A stretch of 9,243 nt of DNA from Natrialbaceae archaeon Tc-Br11_E2g1 (GCA_001564255.1 LKNC01000093.1:1-9243); one strand, 5' to 3'. Shown: positions 1 through 7,455, numbered from the stretch's first letter. Notes: generated by a model from the sequence alone, not told the origin. Program-made: numbers and translations.

Positions 1-1452
1 GACGCCTACGCGGTTTCGGACGGCCAGTCCGTGGTCGGCCACGGCGCGGCGCTGGTCGAGGCCGTCGTGAACGTCCGCGAGGCGATCCCCGAGGACACCG
101 CACTCTACGTCTCCGGGGTCGCCACGCCCCGAAACGTCGCCACCCTCGCCTACGCTGGCGTGGACCTCTTCGACGCCTCGAGGGCGATCGTCGCGGGCAC
201 CCAGGGAAAATACCTCACCACGGAAAGCGAGTACTTCCTCGAGGACCTAGCGGAACTGCCGGGCTGTCTCGCCGAGGAGTCAGATCCCGAGGCGTTCACC
301 CGCGAGGATTGCGTCGAGCACAACGTCGCCGCCCTCGAGGCCGAGCTGTCGGTCGTTCGCCAGCGCATCCGCGACGGCCGCCTGCGCGATTACGTCGAGG
401 GCCAGGCCCGCCACGACCAGTGGCTCACTGCCACAATGCGTGAACTCGACGACCAGTGGAGCTACCTCGAGGAACGCACGCCGATCCTCCGGGAGGCGGA
501 GATTTCGGCCGCCACGGAGGACACCATCCGCCGGGTGGAGATTCAACGGTACGCCGACCGGGTGACCACCCGCTACCGCAACCGCTTTTCGAATCCGCTC
601 GTGCTCACACCCTGTTCGGCCCGAAAGCCATACAGCGACTCCCAGAGCCACAAGCAGTTCCACGACGCGATCCAGTGGCGTGCCCACCAGGTCACCGTCA
701 CGAGCCCGATGGGCGTCGTCCCCCAGGAACTCGAGACCACGTACCCGGCCCAACACTACGACACCGTCGTCACGGGTCGGTGGTCGGCAGACGAAACGGA
801 GTTCGTGGGCGAGGTCCTGGGACGCTACCTCGAGCGAAACGACTACCCGAAGATTATCGCCCACGTCCCAGAGGAGGGCTATCGCGACATCGTCGAGTCC
901 GTCGAAGCGGAACTCGACCTCGAGATCACCTACACCGTGCAGCCGGGCGGCCACCCGACCGACGAGGCCTCCCTGGCGAATCTCGCCTCGGAACTGTCGG
1001 GCGAACTCAAGTACTCCAAACGCGAGCGCGAGCACAACACCGTCCGGGCCATCGCCGACTACGTCCTCGGCGACGGTGCGGGCGACGACCTCTTTACAGA
1101 CATTCAGACCACGAGTCGCTACCCCAAGATCCAGGTTCGCGACCGCGAGGACACCCAGCTGGCGACGATCGTCGCCCGCTACGGGACGCTGTCGTTTACC
1201 CTCGAGGGCGCCCGGCGGTGGGCCGAGAGCGACGCCCCCACCAAACGCGTCGAGATCGACGGCTTCGTCCCCCACGGCAGCGTCCTCGCGCCGGGGGTCG
1301 TCGACGCAGACGAGGACATCCGGGTGGGCGACGAGGTCATCATCGAGGGGCCGAAGGCCTTCGGCATCGGCCGCGCGGAGATGTTCGGCCGGGAGATGAC
1401 CGAAAGCACTCGCGGGATCGCCTGTGAGGTCCGCCACGTCGAAGAGACGTGA
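1..1452 (+). CDS. arcS: Archaeosine synthase ArcS (TgtA2), 5'-truncated by window edge
   Basis: The reading frame is open from base 1, so the GTG at 31 is probably internal and the true start lies upstream; 483 residues are visible. ArcS acts after TgtA has put preQ0 at position 15 of tRNA, and converts preQ0 to archaeosine (G+), which stabilises archaeal tRNAs. Seen here: the end of a TGT-like fold (visible residues ~1-90), then at bases 610-651 the motif PCSARKPYSDSQSH. This fits the PC-x3-KPY-x2-S-x2-H signature that I associate with ArcS rather than with TgtA. A C-terminal PUA RNA-binding domain follows (bases ~1120-1446, with GSVLAPGVVDAD and VGDEVII). The gene ends in TGA and is convergent with the small minus-strand ORF 16 bases away. 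The N-terminal third of the TGT-like domain cannot be judged. An ordinary TgtA is the main alternative and is less likely, because of the motif. Confidence 0.92.
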   Translation, partial: DAYAVSDGQSVVGHGAALVEAVVNVREAIPEDTALYVSGVATPRNVATLAYAGVDLFDASRAIVAGTQGKYLTTESEYFLEDLAELPGCLAEESDPEAFTREDCVEHNVAALEAELSVVRQRIRDGRLRDYVEGQARHDQWLTATMRELDDQWSYLEERTPILREAEISAATEDTIRRVEIQRYADRVTTRYRNRFSNPLVLTPCSARKPYSDSQSHKQFHDAIQWRAHQVTVTSPMGVVPQELETTYPAQHYDTVVTGRWSADETEFVGEVLGRYLERNDYPKIIAHVPEEGYRDIVESVEAELDLEITYTVQPGGHPTDEASLANLASELSGELKYSKREREHNTVRAIADYVLGDGAGDDLFTDIQTTSRYPKIQVRDREDTQLATIVARYGTLSFTLEGARRWAESDAPTKRVEIDGFVPHGSVLAPGVVDADEDIRVGDEVIIEGPKAFGIGRAEMFGREMTESTRGIACEVRHVEET

Positions 1453-1468
1453 TACTGACGGCTGTGAA

Positions 1469-1573
1469 TCAGTCGGCTCCCGGACAGCCCTTGAGCAGGT
1501 TTTCGTAATAGACGGCGGCCGGAACCCCTTCTCCACAGAGGTCACACTCGAGGCGGTCGTTCTCGGTGGTCAC
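1469..1573 (-). CDS. Possible small Cys-containing (zinc-binding-like) hypothetical protein
   Basis: A minus-strand frame ends in TGA at 1471-1469 and encodes a C-terminus with ECDLCGE, then an aromatic/helical stretch (VYYENLL) and GCPGAD. The spacing is CxxC followed by a single later Cys, so it resembles half of a zinc knuckle. I do not recognise the family. The start is uncertain: GTG at 1573 gives 34 residues. The frame stays open to a TTG at 1744 (91 residues), but that would overlap the start of the divergent HdeD-like gene, which makes it unlikely. No ATG exists in this frame. The GTG start has no convincing Shine-Dalgarno or TATA box. Codon third positions are only moderately G/C-rich. 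It could be a real microprotein, a remnant of a longer gene, or chance. Confidence 0.35.
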   Translation of the reverse strand: MTTENDRLECDLCGEGVPAAVYYENLLKGCPGAD

Positions 1574-1642
1574 AGTCGCTGGTTCATCGTTCGACGACGT
1601 GTGTCTGACGCCGGGAGTGGGTTCGGTGGGGAACTCGAGACC

Positions 1643-1675
1643 CTGTCGATCGGTCGCCGATCGGGACAGACTGTC
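1643..1675. promoter_or_regulatory. Clustered inverted repeats upstream of the HdeD-like gene
   Basis: CGATCGG at 1647-1653 and CCGATCG at 1657-1663 form a perfect 7-base dyad with a 3-base loop. It is flanked by CTGT (1643-1646) and ACAG (1666-1669). Immediately next to it, GACAGACTGTC (1665-1675) is itself a perfect 5-1-5 palindrome. The cluster sits just upstream of the TATA-like box at 1691, where archaeal activators or repressors often bind. No regulator is identified. It also lies inside the doubtful upstream extension of the small minus-strand ORF. Confidence 0.3.
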
Positions 1676-1690
1676 AAATCGTGAACAATC

Positions 1691-1699
1691 GTTATTACC
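1691..1699 (+). promoter_or_regulatory. TATA-like box for the HdeD-like gene
   Basis: GTTATTACC is the most A/T-rich stretch before the ATG at 1722, with its centre about 27 bases upstream. That spacing places transcription start at or very near the ATG, typical of leaderless haloarchaeal genes. No Shine-Dalgarno is present on the plus strand; ACCTCCT at 1698-1704 is in the anti-sense orientation. Confidence 0.5.
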
Positions 1700-1721
1700 T
1701 CCTAAAGCATCTCTAGAGGCG

Positions 1722-2309
1722 ATGAAACTCGTAGATTCGATCAAAGTAACTGGTGGAGAGAACGAAACCCGCCCCCTCGCGATCGCCGGCGGTGTCGTCG
1801 GCTTGCTCGGGATCCTCGCGATCGCGTTCCCCCTCGCGACGGGGATCTCGCTGACCTACCTGCTCGGTGCGTTGCTCGTGCTCAGCGGGATCGTCAACGG
1901 TGCTCACGCCTTTACCGTCCGTGGCTGGAGTGGTTCGCTCTGGCAGGTCACACTCGGGGTGGTGTCGGTACTCGCCGGCGCGCTCTTGCTCGTCAACCCA
2001 CTGATCGGTCTGGCGACACTGACGCTGCTCGTCATCGCGTATCTGCTCGTCGACGGGGTCGCCGAACTGCTCGTGAGCCTGCGGATGGCCGGCGAGGAAT
2101 GGCGAAACTGGATCGCCGCCAGCGGGGTCGTCTCGCTCGCCCTCGGGGTTCTCCTCTGGGCCGGCTTCCCGACGACGGCGGCGTGGGCGATCGGCCTGTT
2201 CGTCGGTGCGAGCTTACTCGTGACCGGGACCTCGATGGTCGCGGTCGCGATGACAGGACGGAATCTCGAGGAACCGACGCCGGACGGGGCCGAACCACGG
2301 GCGAGCTAG
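1722..2309 (+). CDS. HdeD family (DUF308) six-helix membrane protein
   Basis: The 195-residue protein is almost entirely hydrophobic. Six predicted membrane segments lie at about residues 18-38, 42-64, 72-92, 95-118, 130-149 and 153-177, in three paired hairpins with internal similarity (GVVGLLGILAIAFP, GVVSVLAGALLLVNP and GVVSLALGVLLWAGFP). This triple repeat with a conserved proline after each odd helix is the hallmark of HdeD/DUF308 proteins. E. coli HdeD is linked to acid resistance at high cell density; the role in archaea is not established. The C-terminal tail is short, acidic and soluble. ATG 1722 was chosen over upstream in-frame starts because it has a well-placed TATA-like box and because the upstream extension (from 1566) is not hydrophobic and looks non-coding. 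Its stop TAG overlaps the stop of the convergent regulator gene. Confidence 0.88.
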   Translation: MKLVDSIKVTGGENETRPLAIAGGVVGLLGILAIAFPLATGISLTYLLGALLVLSGIVNGAHAFTVRGWSGSLWQVTLGVVSVLAGALLLVNPLIGLATLTLLVIAYLLVDGVAELLVSLRMAGEEWRNWIAASGVVSLALGVLLWAGFPTTAAWAIGLFVGASLLVTGTSMVAVAMTGRNLEEPTPDGAEPRAS

Positions 2310-3988
2310 TCGTCCACCCGGCGATCGAAGACGGCGTCGAAGAACTGCCGTTCGGCCGCCCGGAGGTGCTGGGTGAAAGTCGCAGCGGAGACCCCGAGTC
2401 GGTCGGCGACCTCCTCGCTTTTGCTCGCTCGCGGCCAGTCGAAATACCCCGCGTAGACGGCGATCTCGAGGGCCTGTCGCTGTTTTTCGGTCAGGTCCTC
2501 GAGGACCGATCTGTAGTCGAGGAACTCCTCGTCGCTTCGCGATCGCGTCCGTTGAGCGAGGAAGTCGGCGTCCGGGCAGACGTCCCCGATGACGTCGATC
2601 ACCCGTCGGGTGTCGGCCCCGTGTGGTACCTCCACGACGAACCGGAGTTCGCCGTCGGCGACGACGACGTCGGCGACCTTGGCGCCGTGGGTCGCGAGCG
2701 TGTCGACGAACTCGACCGGTTGGGCCGTCCCGACCTCGAGGTCGACCTCGTCGTAGCCGCCGGTGAGCACGCGGACCTCCTCGATCCACTCGAGGGCGGC
2801 GATCGCCCCCTCGAGGTCCTCCCGGGGAACGCCGGTGGCCGTCCCGTAGGCGAAGAGGGTGTCTTCGCGCTGTAGGAGTCGCTCGAACCGGACCCGACCG
2901 CCCACCTCGGTCACGAGGTCGACGACCGGCTCGGCGAGACCGTCGACGTAAAACTCGAGTTCGCGCACGGAGTCGCTCGTGAGCGCGTTCTTGCGCTCGA
3001 GTGCGGCGATGGCGTGGCCGACGACGTTCCCGAGCCCCGAGAGCACCGCCCGTTCGGCGTCGGTAAAGGCGTTGGGGTTTTCGGAGTAGACGTTCAAGAG
3101 CCCATAGAGGAGGTCGTCGTGGACGATCGGGACGGCCGCCGACGACCGGTACCCACGCTCCCGTGCCCGCTCGCGCCAGGGCTCGAACTCCGGGTCGGTC
3201 TCGATGTCGCTCGTGACCTGGACCGTTTTCGTCTTGATTGCCCGACCCGACGGCCCCTTTCCCGTCGCCCGGTCGTCCGCGGTGATCGTGATCTCCTCGA
3301 GGTAGCCCTCGTCGACACCTGCCGACGCTTTCGGGATCACCTCTGCGCCCCCGCGCTCGAGTTCGCCGATCCAGGCGAACAGGTAGGCGTCCTCCTCGGC
3401 GAGACGGTCACAGACGTCCCGCTCGAGTCCCTCCCGGCTCGAGGTGGTGATGACGTCGTGGGTGACGTCCTGGCTGATCCCGTTGAGTCGGTTGAGCGAC
3501 TCGAGTTGCTCGCGTCTGCGCTCGCGTTCGCGTTCCTGGCGGTTTCGTTCGATCGCGTGGTGGATCGACCGGGCCAGCAGTTCGTCGGTCACCTCGTCTT
3601 TCACGAGATAATCCTGTGCGCCCTCCTCGATCGCCCGGACGCCGACGTCCCGGTCTGTGAGGCCGGTGAGCACGACGACCGGCGTCCACTCGACGGTCTC
3701 TAGAGTTTTCCTGAGTGTCTCGAAGCCCTCGCTGTCGGGCAGGTTCAGATCGAGCAACACCACGTCGACCGGCTCCGATTCGAGGTGAGAGAGGCCGTCC
3801 TCGAGACGCGTTTCCCGCTCGACGATGTGGTCTCCCTCGGTAGAGTCGGGGCCGACGCGGTGGCCGAGTTCCCCCGAACCCTCGAGCAGTTCCTGGATCA
3901 GGCGGGCGTCGCCGGGGTTGTCCTCGATCACCAGTGCGCGAAAGCCCTCGTCGGAACGCCACTCCTCTCGGGTGTCCGTGTGACTCAT
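2306..3988 (-). CDS. Response regulator with GAF, BAT and HTH_10 (Bat-type) DNA-binding domains
   Basis: 560 residues. An N-terminal receiver domain (~16-150) has the acidic pair E22/D23, the phosphoacceptor D80 ([13 protein letters not shown]), T108 and K130, so it should be phosphorylatable. A charged coiled linker (~148-168) leads to a GAF domain (~170-330, with [19 protein letters not shown]). Next come a region typical of the bacterio-opsin activator family (~340-490) and a C-terminal HTH_10 (~499-553; [22 protein letters not shown], then the helix-turn-helix). In Bat-type regulators HTH_10 binds promoters; here REC sits where Bat has a PAS domain. This is the third gene of the kinase operon: its ATG overlaps the TGA of the single-domain regulator (ATGA), and GGAGGT lies 9 bases upstream. 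It is probably the DNA-binding output of the kinase at 4433-6778. Its targets are unknown, and the convergent HdeD-like gene is only a guess. Confidence 0.93.
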   Translation of the reverse strand: MSHTDTREEWRSDEGFRALVIEDNPGDARLIQELLEGSGELGHRVGPDSTEGDHIVERETRLEDGLSHLESEPVDVVLLDLNLPDSEGFETLRKTLETVEWTPVVVLTGLTDRDVGVRAIEEGAQDYLVKDEVTDELLARSIHHAIERNRQERERERRREQLESLNRLNGISQDVTHDVITTSSREGLERDVCDRLAEEDAYLFAWIGELERGGAEVIPKASAGVDEGYLEEITITADDRATGKGPSGRAIKTKTVQVTSDIETDPEFEPWRERARERGYRSSAAVPIVHDDLLYGLLNVYSENPNAFTDAERAVLSGLGNVVGHAIAALERKNALTSDSVRELEFYVDGLAEPVVDLVTEVGGRVRFERLLQREDTLFAYGTATGVPREDLEGAIAALEWIEEVRVLTGGYDEVDLEVGTAQPVEFVDTLATHGAKVADVVVADGELRFVVEVPHGADTRRVIDVIGDVCPDADFLAQRTRSRSDEEFLDYRSVLEDLTEKQRQALEIAVYAGYFDWPRASKSEEVADRLGVSAATFTQHLRAAERQFFDAVFDRRVDD

Positions 3989-4443
3989 CGGTCGTCGACC
4001 TCCGTTGGGAGCCGGACGACGGAGAACCAGAACTCCTCGAACACCCGGACGGTGTCGATGAACTCTTCGGGATCGACGGGTTTGGTGAGGTAGGCGTTGG
4101 CGTGGTGGTCGTAGGATCTGGCGACGTCCTCCTCGGCTTTCGAACTCGTCAGGACGACCACTGGGATCGACCTGAGCTCCGGGTCCGCCTTGAGTTCCTC
4201 GAGGACCTCGTCGCCGGTTATCCTCGGGAGGTTCAGATCGAGGAGCACGAGGTCCGGCCGGGGAGCGTCGGTGTACTCGCCGCGCCGGTGGAGAAACTCG
4301 AGGGCCGCCGCGCCGTCGGTGACGACGTGGAGGTCGTTCTCGATGGGGCCGTGCTCGAAGGATTCTTTCGTCAGGCGGACGTCGCCGGGGTTGTCCTCGA
4401 CGAGGAGGATCCGGGCCGGTCCGGGTCGGTGTCTAGCGGTCAT
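3985..4443 (-). CDS. Single-domain response regulator (Rcp1-like CheY-type receiver)
   Basis: 152 residues, essentially one receiver domain. The acidic pocket E16/D17 (LLVEDNPGD), phosphoacceptor D69 (LVLLDLNLP), T99 (VVVLTSS) and K121-P122 (YLTKPVD) are all present. The loop between strand 1 and helix 1 ([12 protein letters not shown]) and the aromatic C-terminus ([12 protein letters not shown]) match the Rcp1-like receivers that pair with phytochrome-type or PAS kinases. There is no output domain, so it likely works by protein contact or as a phosphate shuttle or sink. Its ATG lies inside the end of the kinase gene (11-base overlap), and its TGA overlaps the start of the next regulator by 4 bases. 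No Shine-Dalgarno is visible before it, so expression probably depends on coupling to the kinase gene. Confidence 0.93.
   Translation of the reverse strand: MTARHRPGPARILLVEDNPGDVRLTKESFEHGPIENDLHVVTDGAAALEFLHRRGEYTDAPRPDLVLLDLNLPRITGDEVLEELKADPELRSIPVVVLTSSKAEEDVARSYDHHANAYLTKPVDPEEFIDTVRVFEEFWFSVVRLPTEVDDR
3998..4003 (-). promoter_or_regulatory. Shine-Dalgarno GGAGGT for the REC-GAF-HTH_10 gene
   Basis: On the minus strand GGAGGT precedes the ATG at 3988 by 9 bases and lies within the last codons of the upstream receiver gene. It is the clearest ribosome-binding site in the operon. It supports ATG 3988 as the start, and supports reinitiation or coupling across the ATGA overlap. Confidence 0.6.
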
Positions 4444-6778
4444 TGTCCACGGGGGTCGCCGGGAGGGTCACGGAGAACGTCGCGCCCTCTCCGGGTTCGG
4501 AGTCGACCCGGATCCGGCCGTCGTGGCGTTCGACGATCCGCTGACAGAGCGCCAGTCCGATGCCGGTTCCGGGGTGTTCCTCGATGCTGTGAAGTCGGTT
4601 GAACACCTCGAAGATGCGGTCGGTCTCCTCGGGGTCGATACCGATCCCCTCGTCCTCGACCGAGAGGACCCACTCCTCACCCGATCGGTCGGCACGGACG
4701 GTTATCCGTGGTGGTCCCTCCCCGGAGTACTCGATCGCGTTCGACAGCAGGTTCTGGAACACCTGTCTGAGCTGACTCGCGTCGCCGTACACCGTCGGGA
4801 GCGCCCCGACCTCGATCTCCGCGTCGCTCTCTTCGATCCGCATCTCGAGGTCGGCGAGGACGTCCTCGAGTACCGCCTGACAGTCGACCGGTTCGAACGG
4901 GTCCCCGCGGGTGTCGACCCGCGAGTAGGCGAGCAACCCGTCGATCATCTCCTGCATCCGGTCGGCCCCGTCGACGGCGTACTGGATGAACTCCCGGCCG
5001 TCCTCGTCGAGTGCGTCGGCGTAGCGGCCGTCGACCAGACGGAGGTAACTCGAGATCATTCGCAGGGGCTCTTGGAGGTCGTGGGAGGCCGCGTAGGCGA
5101 ACTCCTCGAGGCGTTCGTTCGATTCCTCGAGTCTGCGCTGGTACGCTTTCCGTTCGGTGACGTCGGTGTCGATCCCGACGATGCGGGTGTCCTCACCGCC
5201 GTCTCCGGAGACGGGTACCGCTCGGGAGTGGATCCAGACGCATTCACCGTCGGGTCGACGGATCCTGTACTCCTCGTCGAACTCCGTTTCGGGGAGTCGC
5301 TCGTACGCCCGTCGAACCCGTTCGTGATCCTCGGGGTGGACCGCCGCTAACCACGACCCCCCCTCTTGGTACAGGGTCGCCCGGTTCAGACCGAACACGT
5401 CCTCGTAGGCCGAATTGACGTAAATGAAATCGGTCGGATCGTCGCCGGACAGCCAGACGATCGCCTCCAGGTGCTCGGCGAGCGTTCGGAACCGCCGTTC
5501 GCTCTCGCGAAGCGCCGTTTCCATCTCCCGGCGTTCGGTAACGTCCCGAAAGTACACCGACAGCCCCGTCTCGGAGGGATAGAGGGTGATCTCGAGCCAG
5601 GCTTCCGCCACGGGCGAGTACTCCTCGAACGTGATCTGCTCTTGGGTCTCCATCGCCCGTCTGTACTCCTCTTCGAACCGGGAGTCGACGGCACTCGGGA
5701 ACTCCTCCCAGACGTTCTTGCCGATCAGATCGCGATCCTGGGCACCGAGCAGTTCCTTCGCTCGATCGTTTAGGTACGTGAAGTTCCAGTCGGTGTCGAA
5801 GGCGTTCAACGCGTCGGTGACCCGCTCTAGGGTCGCCTCGAGTTCGCTCTCGAGGCGCTTTCGATCCGTGATGTCCTCGATCGTGAAGACGACGCTGTCG
5901 ATCTCTCCACGGTCGTCACGGAGGGGCACACCGTTGACCGAGATCCAGACGCGTTCCCCGTCGGGGCGTAAGACGCCACTGACCCGATCGGAGATCGGCT
6001 CCCCGCTCTCTAGTACCTTCGAAAACGGCAACTCCGCCTCCGCGAGCGGGTCGCCGTTGCTATCGACCTCGTCCCACTCGGGATCGTCGAACCGGAGTTC
6101 GTTAATTCGCGCGCGATCCCGGCCGAGGATCTCCTCGGCGCGGTCGTTCGCGAACTCCATCTCGCCGTCTTCCCCGACGATCGTGATCCCGATGGGGCTC
6201 GCCTCGACGATCTTCTCGGTCAGTCCCCGTGTCTCCCGGAGCCGGCGTTTCGTCCGCTCGTTTTCGATCGCGGACCCGAGCAGGTCGGCGACGTTCCGGA
6301 CGAACGTGACGTCGTGCTCGGCGAACTCCCGCCCGTCCGTCGTGTGTACCCCGAGGACACCCCAGGGATCCTCGAGGCTCCCGATGACGACACTGATCCC
6401 GCTCGTGACGTCGTGATCGACGAGCAGGTCCGGCCCGGAAAAGCGCGTCTCGGCCTCGAGGTCGCACACGACGACTGGCTCTCGGGTGAGGAGCGTGTAG
6501 CCCGCCTGGGAACCCGCGTCCGCCTGCACCGTCTGCTCCCCGACCAGCCCGTCCCGCCAGCCGACGCCCTCCCGGAGCAGGAGGGTGTCGCCGCCGGGGA
6601 GGGTCTCGAGGACTTTGCAGTAGTCGGCCTCGAGGGTCTCGGCGACGGCGTGGGTCGCGTCGGCCAGCAGCGTCTCGAGGTCGTCGGTCTCGAGGGCCTC
6701 GTGGCCGAGGTCGGCGACGACCTCCTGTTGGCGCACGCGTGTTCTGAGTTCTTCGGTCGCGTGATCGGAGGTGGCCAT
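4433..6778 (-). CDS. Soluble GAF-PAS-PAS-PAS histidine kinase
   Basis: 781 residues with no hydrophobic membrane segment or signal peptide, so a cytoplasmic sensor. Domains in order are GAF (~14-175), PAS 1 (~184-310, ending [12 protein letters not shown]), PAS 2 (~312-420, ending DVTERREME) and PAS 3 of PAS_3 type (~424-545, with HPEDHERV). HisKA follows, with phosphoacceptor H566 (SHDLQEPLR). Last is HATPase_c, with an N box (~674-682, [11 protein letters not shown]), G1 DEGIGI (709-714), F box IFEVFNRLH and G2 GTGIGLAL (737-744). All catalytic boxes are intact. It autophosphorylates at His and should pass phosphate to the two receiver proteins encoded directly downstream. The ligand is not readable from the sequence; stacked GAF/PAS domains often sense light, redox or small molecules. 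ATG 6778 is the first Met, just downstream of a TATA-like box, and is divergent from the cobalamin adenosyltransferase. Confidence 0.94.
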   Translation of the reverse strand: MATSDHATEELRTRVRQQEVVADLGHEALETDDLETLLADATHAVAETLEADYCKVLETLPGGDTLLLREGVGWRDGLVGEQTVQADAGSQAGYTLLTREPVVVCDLEAETRFSGPDLLVDHDVTSGISVVIGSLEDPWGVLGVHTTDGREFAEHDVTFVRNVADLLGSAIENERTKRRLRETRGLTEKIVEASPIGITIVGEDGEMEFANDRAEEILGRDRARINELRFDDPEWDEVDSNGDPLAEAELPFSKVLESGEPISDRVSGVLRPDGERVWISVNGVPLRDDRGEIDSVVFTIEDITDRKRLESELEATLERVTDALNAFDTDWNFTYLNDRAKELLGAQDRDLIGKNVWEEFPSAVDSRFEEEYRRAMETQEQITFEEYSPVAEAWLEITLYPSETGLSVYFRDVTERREMETALRESERRFRTLAEHLEAIVWLSGDDPTDFIYVNSAYEDVFGLNRATLYQEGGSWLAAVHPEDHERVRRAYERLPETEFDEEYRIRRPDGECVWIHSRAVPVSGDGGEDTRIVGIDTDVTERKAYQRRLEESNERLEEFAYAASHDLQEPLRMISSYLRLVDGRYADALDEDGREFIQYAVDGADRMQEMIDGLLAYSRVDTRGDPFEPVDCQAVLEDVLADLEMRIEESDAEIEVGALPTVYGDASQLRQVFQNLLSNAIEYSGEGPPRITVRADRSGEEWVLSVEDEGIGIDPEETDRIFEVFNRLHSIEEHPGTGIGLALCQRIVERHDGRIRVDSEPGEGATFSVTLPATPVDNDR

Positions 6779-6791
6779 CTGTCCCCAGTCA

Positions 6792-6798
6792 CACCTCC
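6792..6798 (-). promoter_or_regulatory. Shine-Dalgarno-like GGAGGTG before the kinase gene
   Basis: GGAGGTG on the minus strand is an excellent match to the 3' end of archaeal 16S rRNA. However, it lies 13 bases before the ATG, longer than usual. If the TATA-like box just upstream is used, transcription would begin downstream of it. It may therefore be unused, or indicate a second, upstream promoter. Confidence 0.3.
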
Positions 6799-6804
6799 GG
6801 CGGG

Positions 6805-6812
6805 TGTAAACC
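6805..6812 (-). promoter_or_regulatory. TATA-like box for the kinase operon
   Basis: The minus-strand sequence GGTTTACA is the only A/T-rich hexamer in a very G/C-rich interval. It is centred about 29 bases before the kinase ATG, which would give a start of transcription within a few bases of the ATG. Confidence 0.4.
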
Positions 6813-6822
6813 TGCCGCTTAC

Positions 6823-6851
6823 CGGGACGGCGGGCGTCCCGTTCCGACGGG
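6823..6851. repeat. Overlapping inverted repeats in the divergent promoter region
   Basis: CGGGACG (6823-6829) and CGTCCCG (6835-6841) form a perfect 7-base dyad with a 5-base loop. CCCGT (6838-6842) and ACGGG (6847-6851) form a second dyad that shares its left arm with the first, so only one could pair at a time as RNA. They lie upstream of the kinase TATA-like box and may be operator sites, though G/C richness raises the chance background. Confidence 0.3.
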
Positions 6852-6873
6852 AGGGGCCGACAGCAGGTCGCTC

Positions 6874-6888
6874 TCGGGCGTAGCCCGA
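6874..6888. promoter_or_regulatory. Interrupted palindrome abutting the cobalamin adenosyltransferase TATA box
   Basis: TCGGGC (6874-6879), a 3-base spacer and GCCCGA (6883-6888) make a perfect 6-3-6 palindrome. It ends 2 bases before the TATA box at 6891, covering the expected BRE position. A protein bound here could block or assist TBP/TFB. No regulator is identified. Confidence 0.35.
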
Positions 6889-6890
6889 CA

Positions 6891-6899
6891 GTATAAGTA
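6891..6899 (+). promoter_or_regulatory. TATA box for the cobalamin adenosyltransferase gene
   Basis: GTATAAGTA is a strong archaeal TATA box centred about 27 bases before the ATG at 6922. With no Shine-Dalgarno between them, it predicts a leaderless transcript and supports ATG 6922 as the true start. Confidence 0.7.
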
Positions 6900-6921
6900 T
6901 CGAGGCTCCGTCCCCCAGAGC

Positions 6922-7455
6922 ATGACCATCTACACCGGTCGCGGCGACGAGGGGGAGACGGACCTGCGTGACATGACCCGCGTCTCGAAGGCGAGCCACC
7001 GCATCGAGGCCTACGGCGTCGTCGACGAACTCAACGCCCTGATCGGCACCGTCCGGCCGACGGGCCACGAGGACGTAGACGAGCGCCTCGAGGCGATCCA
7101 GAACCATCTCCACGTCCTCCAGGCCGACTTCGCAAACCCGGACGCCGACGAGGACGACCCCGTCGTCCGGGACGACCACGTCGAGACGATCGAGGAGTGG
7201 ATCGACGACTACGACGAGGAACTCGAGCCGCTGACCTCCTTTATCCTCCCGACGGGAAGCGAGAAAGGCGCACGCATCCACCACGCCCGCACCGTCTGCC
7301 GGCGTGCCGAGCGACGTGCGGTCGCACTCGCCACCGAAGAACCGATAAACGCGCAGGCGATCGAGTACCTAAACCGCCTCTCGGACGGCCTGTTCACGTT
7401 CGCCCGCGTGGTCAACCAGCGCGACGGCGAACTCGAGGAGGAACCGACCTACTGA
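6922..7455 (+). CDS. pduO: PduO-type ATP:cob(I)alamin adenosyltransferase
   Basis: 177 residues, the usual size for this family. It transfers the adenosyl group of ATP to cob(I)alamin (or a corrinoid precursor) to give adenosylcobalamin, acting in the cytoplasm, normally as a trimer. Family signatures seen: the N-terminal ATP-binding stretch TGRGDEGETDLRDMTRVSK (residues 5-23), YGVVDELNALIG (31-42), the helical core with RIHHARTVCRRAERRAVAL (118-136), and YLNRLSDGLFTFAR (149-162). The second half contains the conserved Arg/Glu/Asp residues of the ATP and corrinoid site. Unusually acidic loops (residues 70-102) fit a high-salt cytoplasm. It stands alone, with its own TATA box, and is convergent with the metallo-hydrolase 15 bases away. 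No other cobalamin gene is in the window. Confidence 0.93.
   Translation: MTIYTGRGDEGETDLRDMTRVSKASHRIEAYGVVDELNALIGTVRPTGHEDVDERLEAIQNHLHVLQADFANPDADEDDPVVRDDHVETIEEWIDDYDEELEPLTSFILPTGSEKGARIHHARTVCRRAERRAVALATEEPINAQAIEYLNRLSDGLFTFARVVNQRDGELEEEPTY

Noticed and set aside
280..1545. 421-residue open frame antisense to arcS
   Set aside because: It covers a gene with clear family motifs, has no recognisable domain, and long antisense frames are expected in G/C-rich DNA with codon-position bias.
1424..1684. 86-residue plus-strand frame after arcS
   Set aside because: Overlaps the end of arcS and the small Cys-containing minus frame; no domain and no start signals.
4190..5350. 386-residue plus-strand frame antisense to the receiver and kinase genes
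   Set aside because: Mirror frame of well-supported catalytic domains; no promoter, ribosome site or domain of its own.
5586..6416. 276-residue Ser/Arg-rich plus-strand frame antisense to the PAS domains
   Set aside because: Ser/Arg-rich, basic composition is unlike haloarchaeal proteins and typical of a shadow frame.
6779..6921. Cobalamin riboswitch before the adenosyltransferase gene
   Set aside because: The TATA box lies about 27 bases from the ATG, leaving no leader RNA, and no B12-box-like sequence was seen.
6220..7284. 354-residue minus frame covering the kinase N-terminus and the adenosyltransferase gene
   Set aside because: Runs through two real genes and the promoter region between them; Arg/Ser-rich, with no domain.
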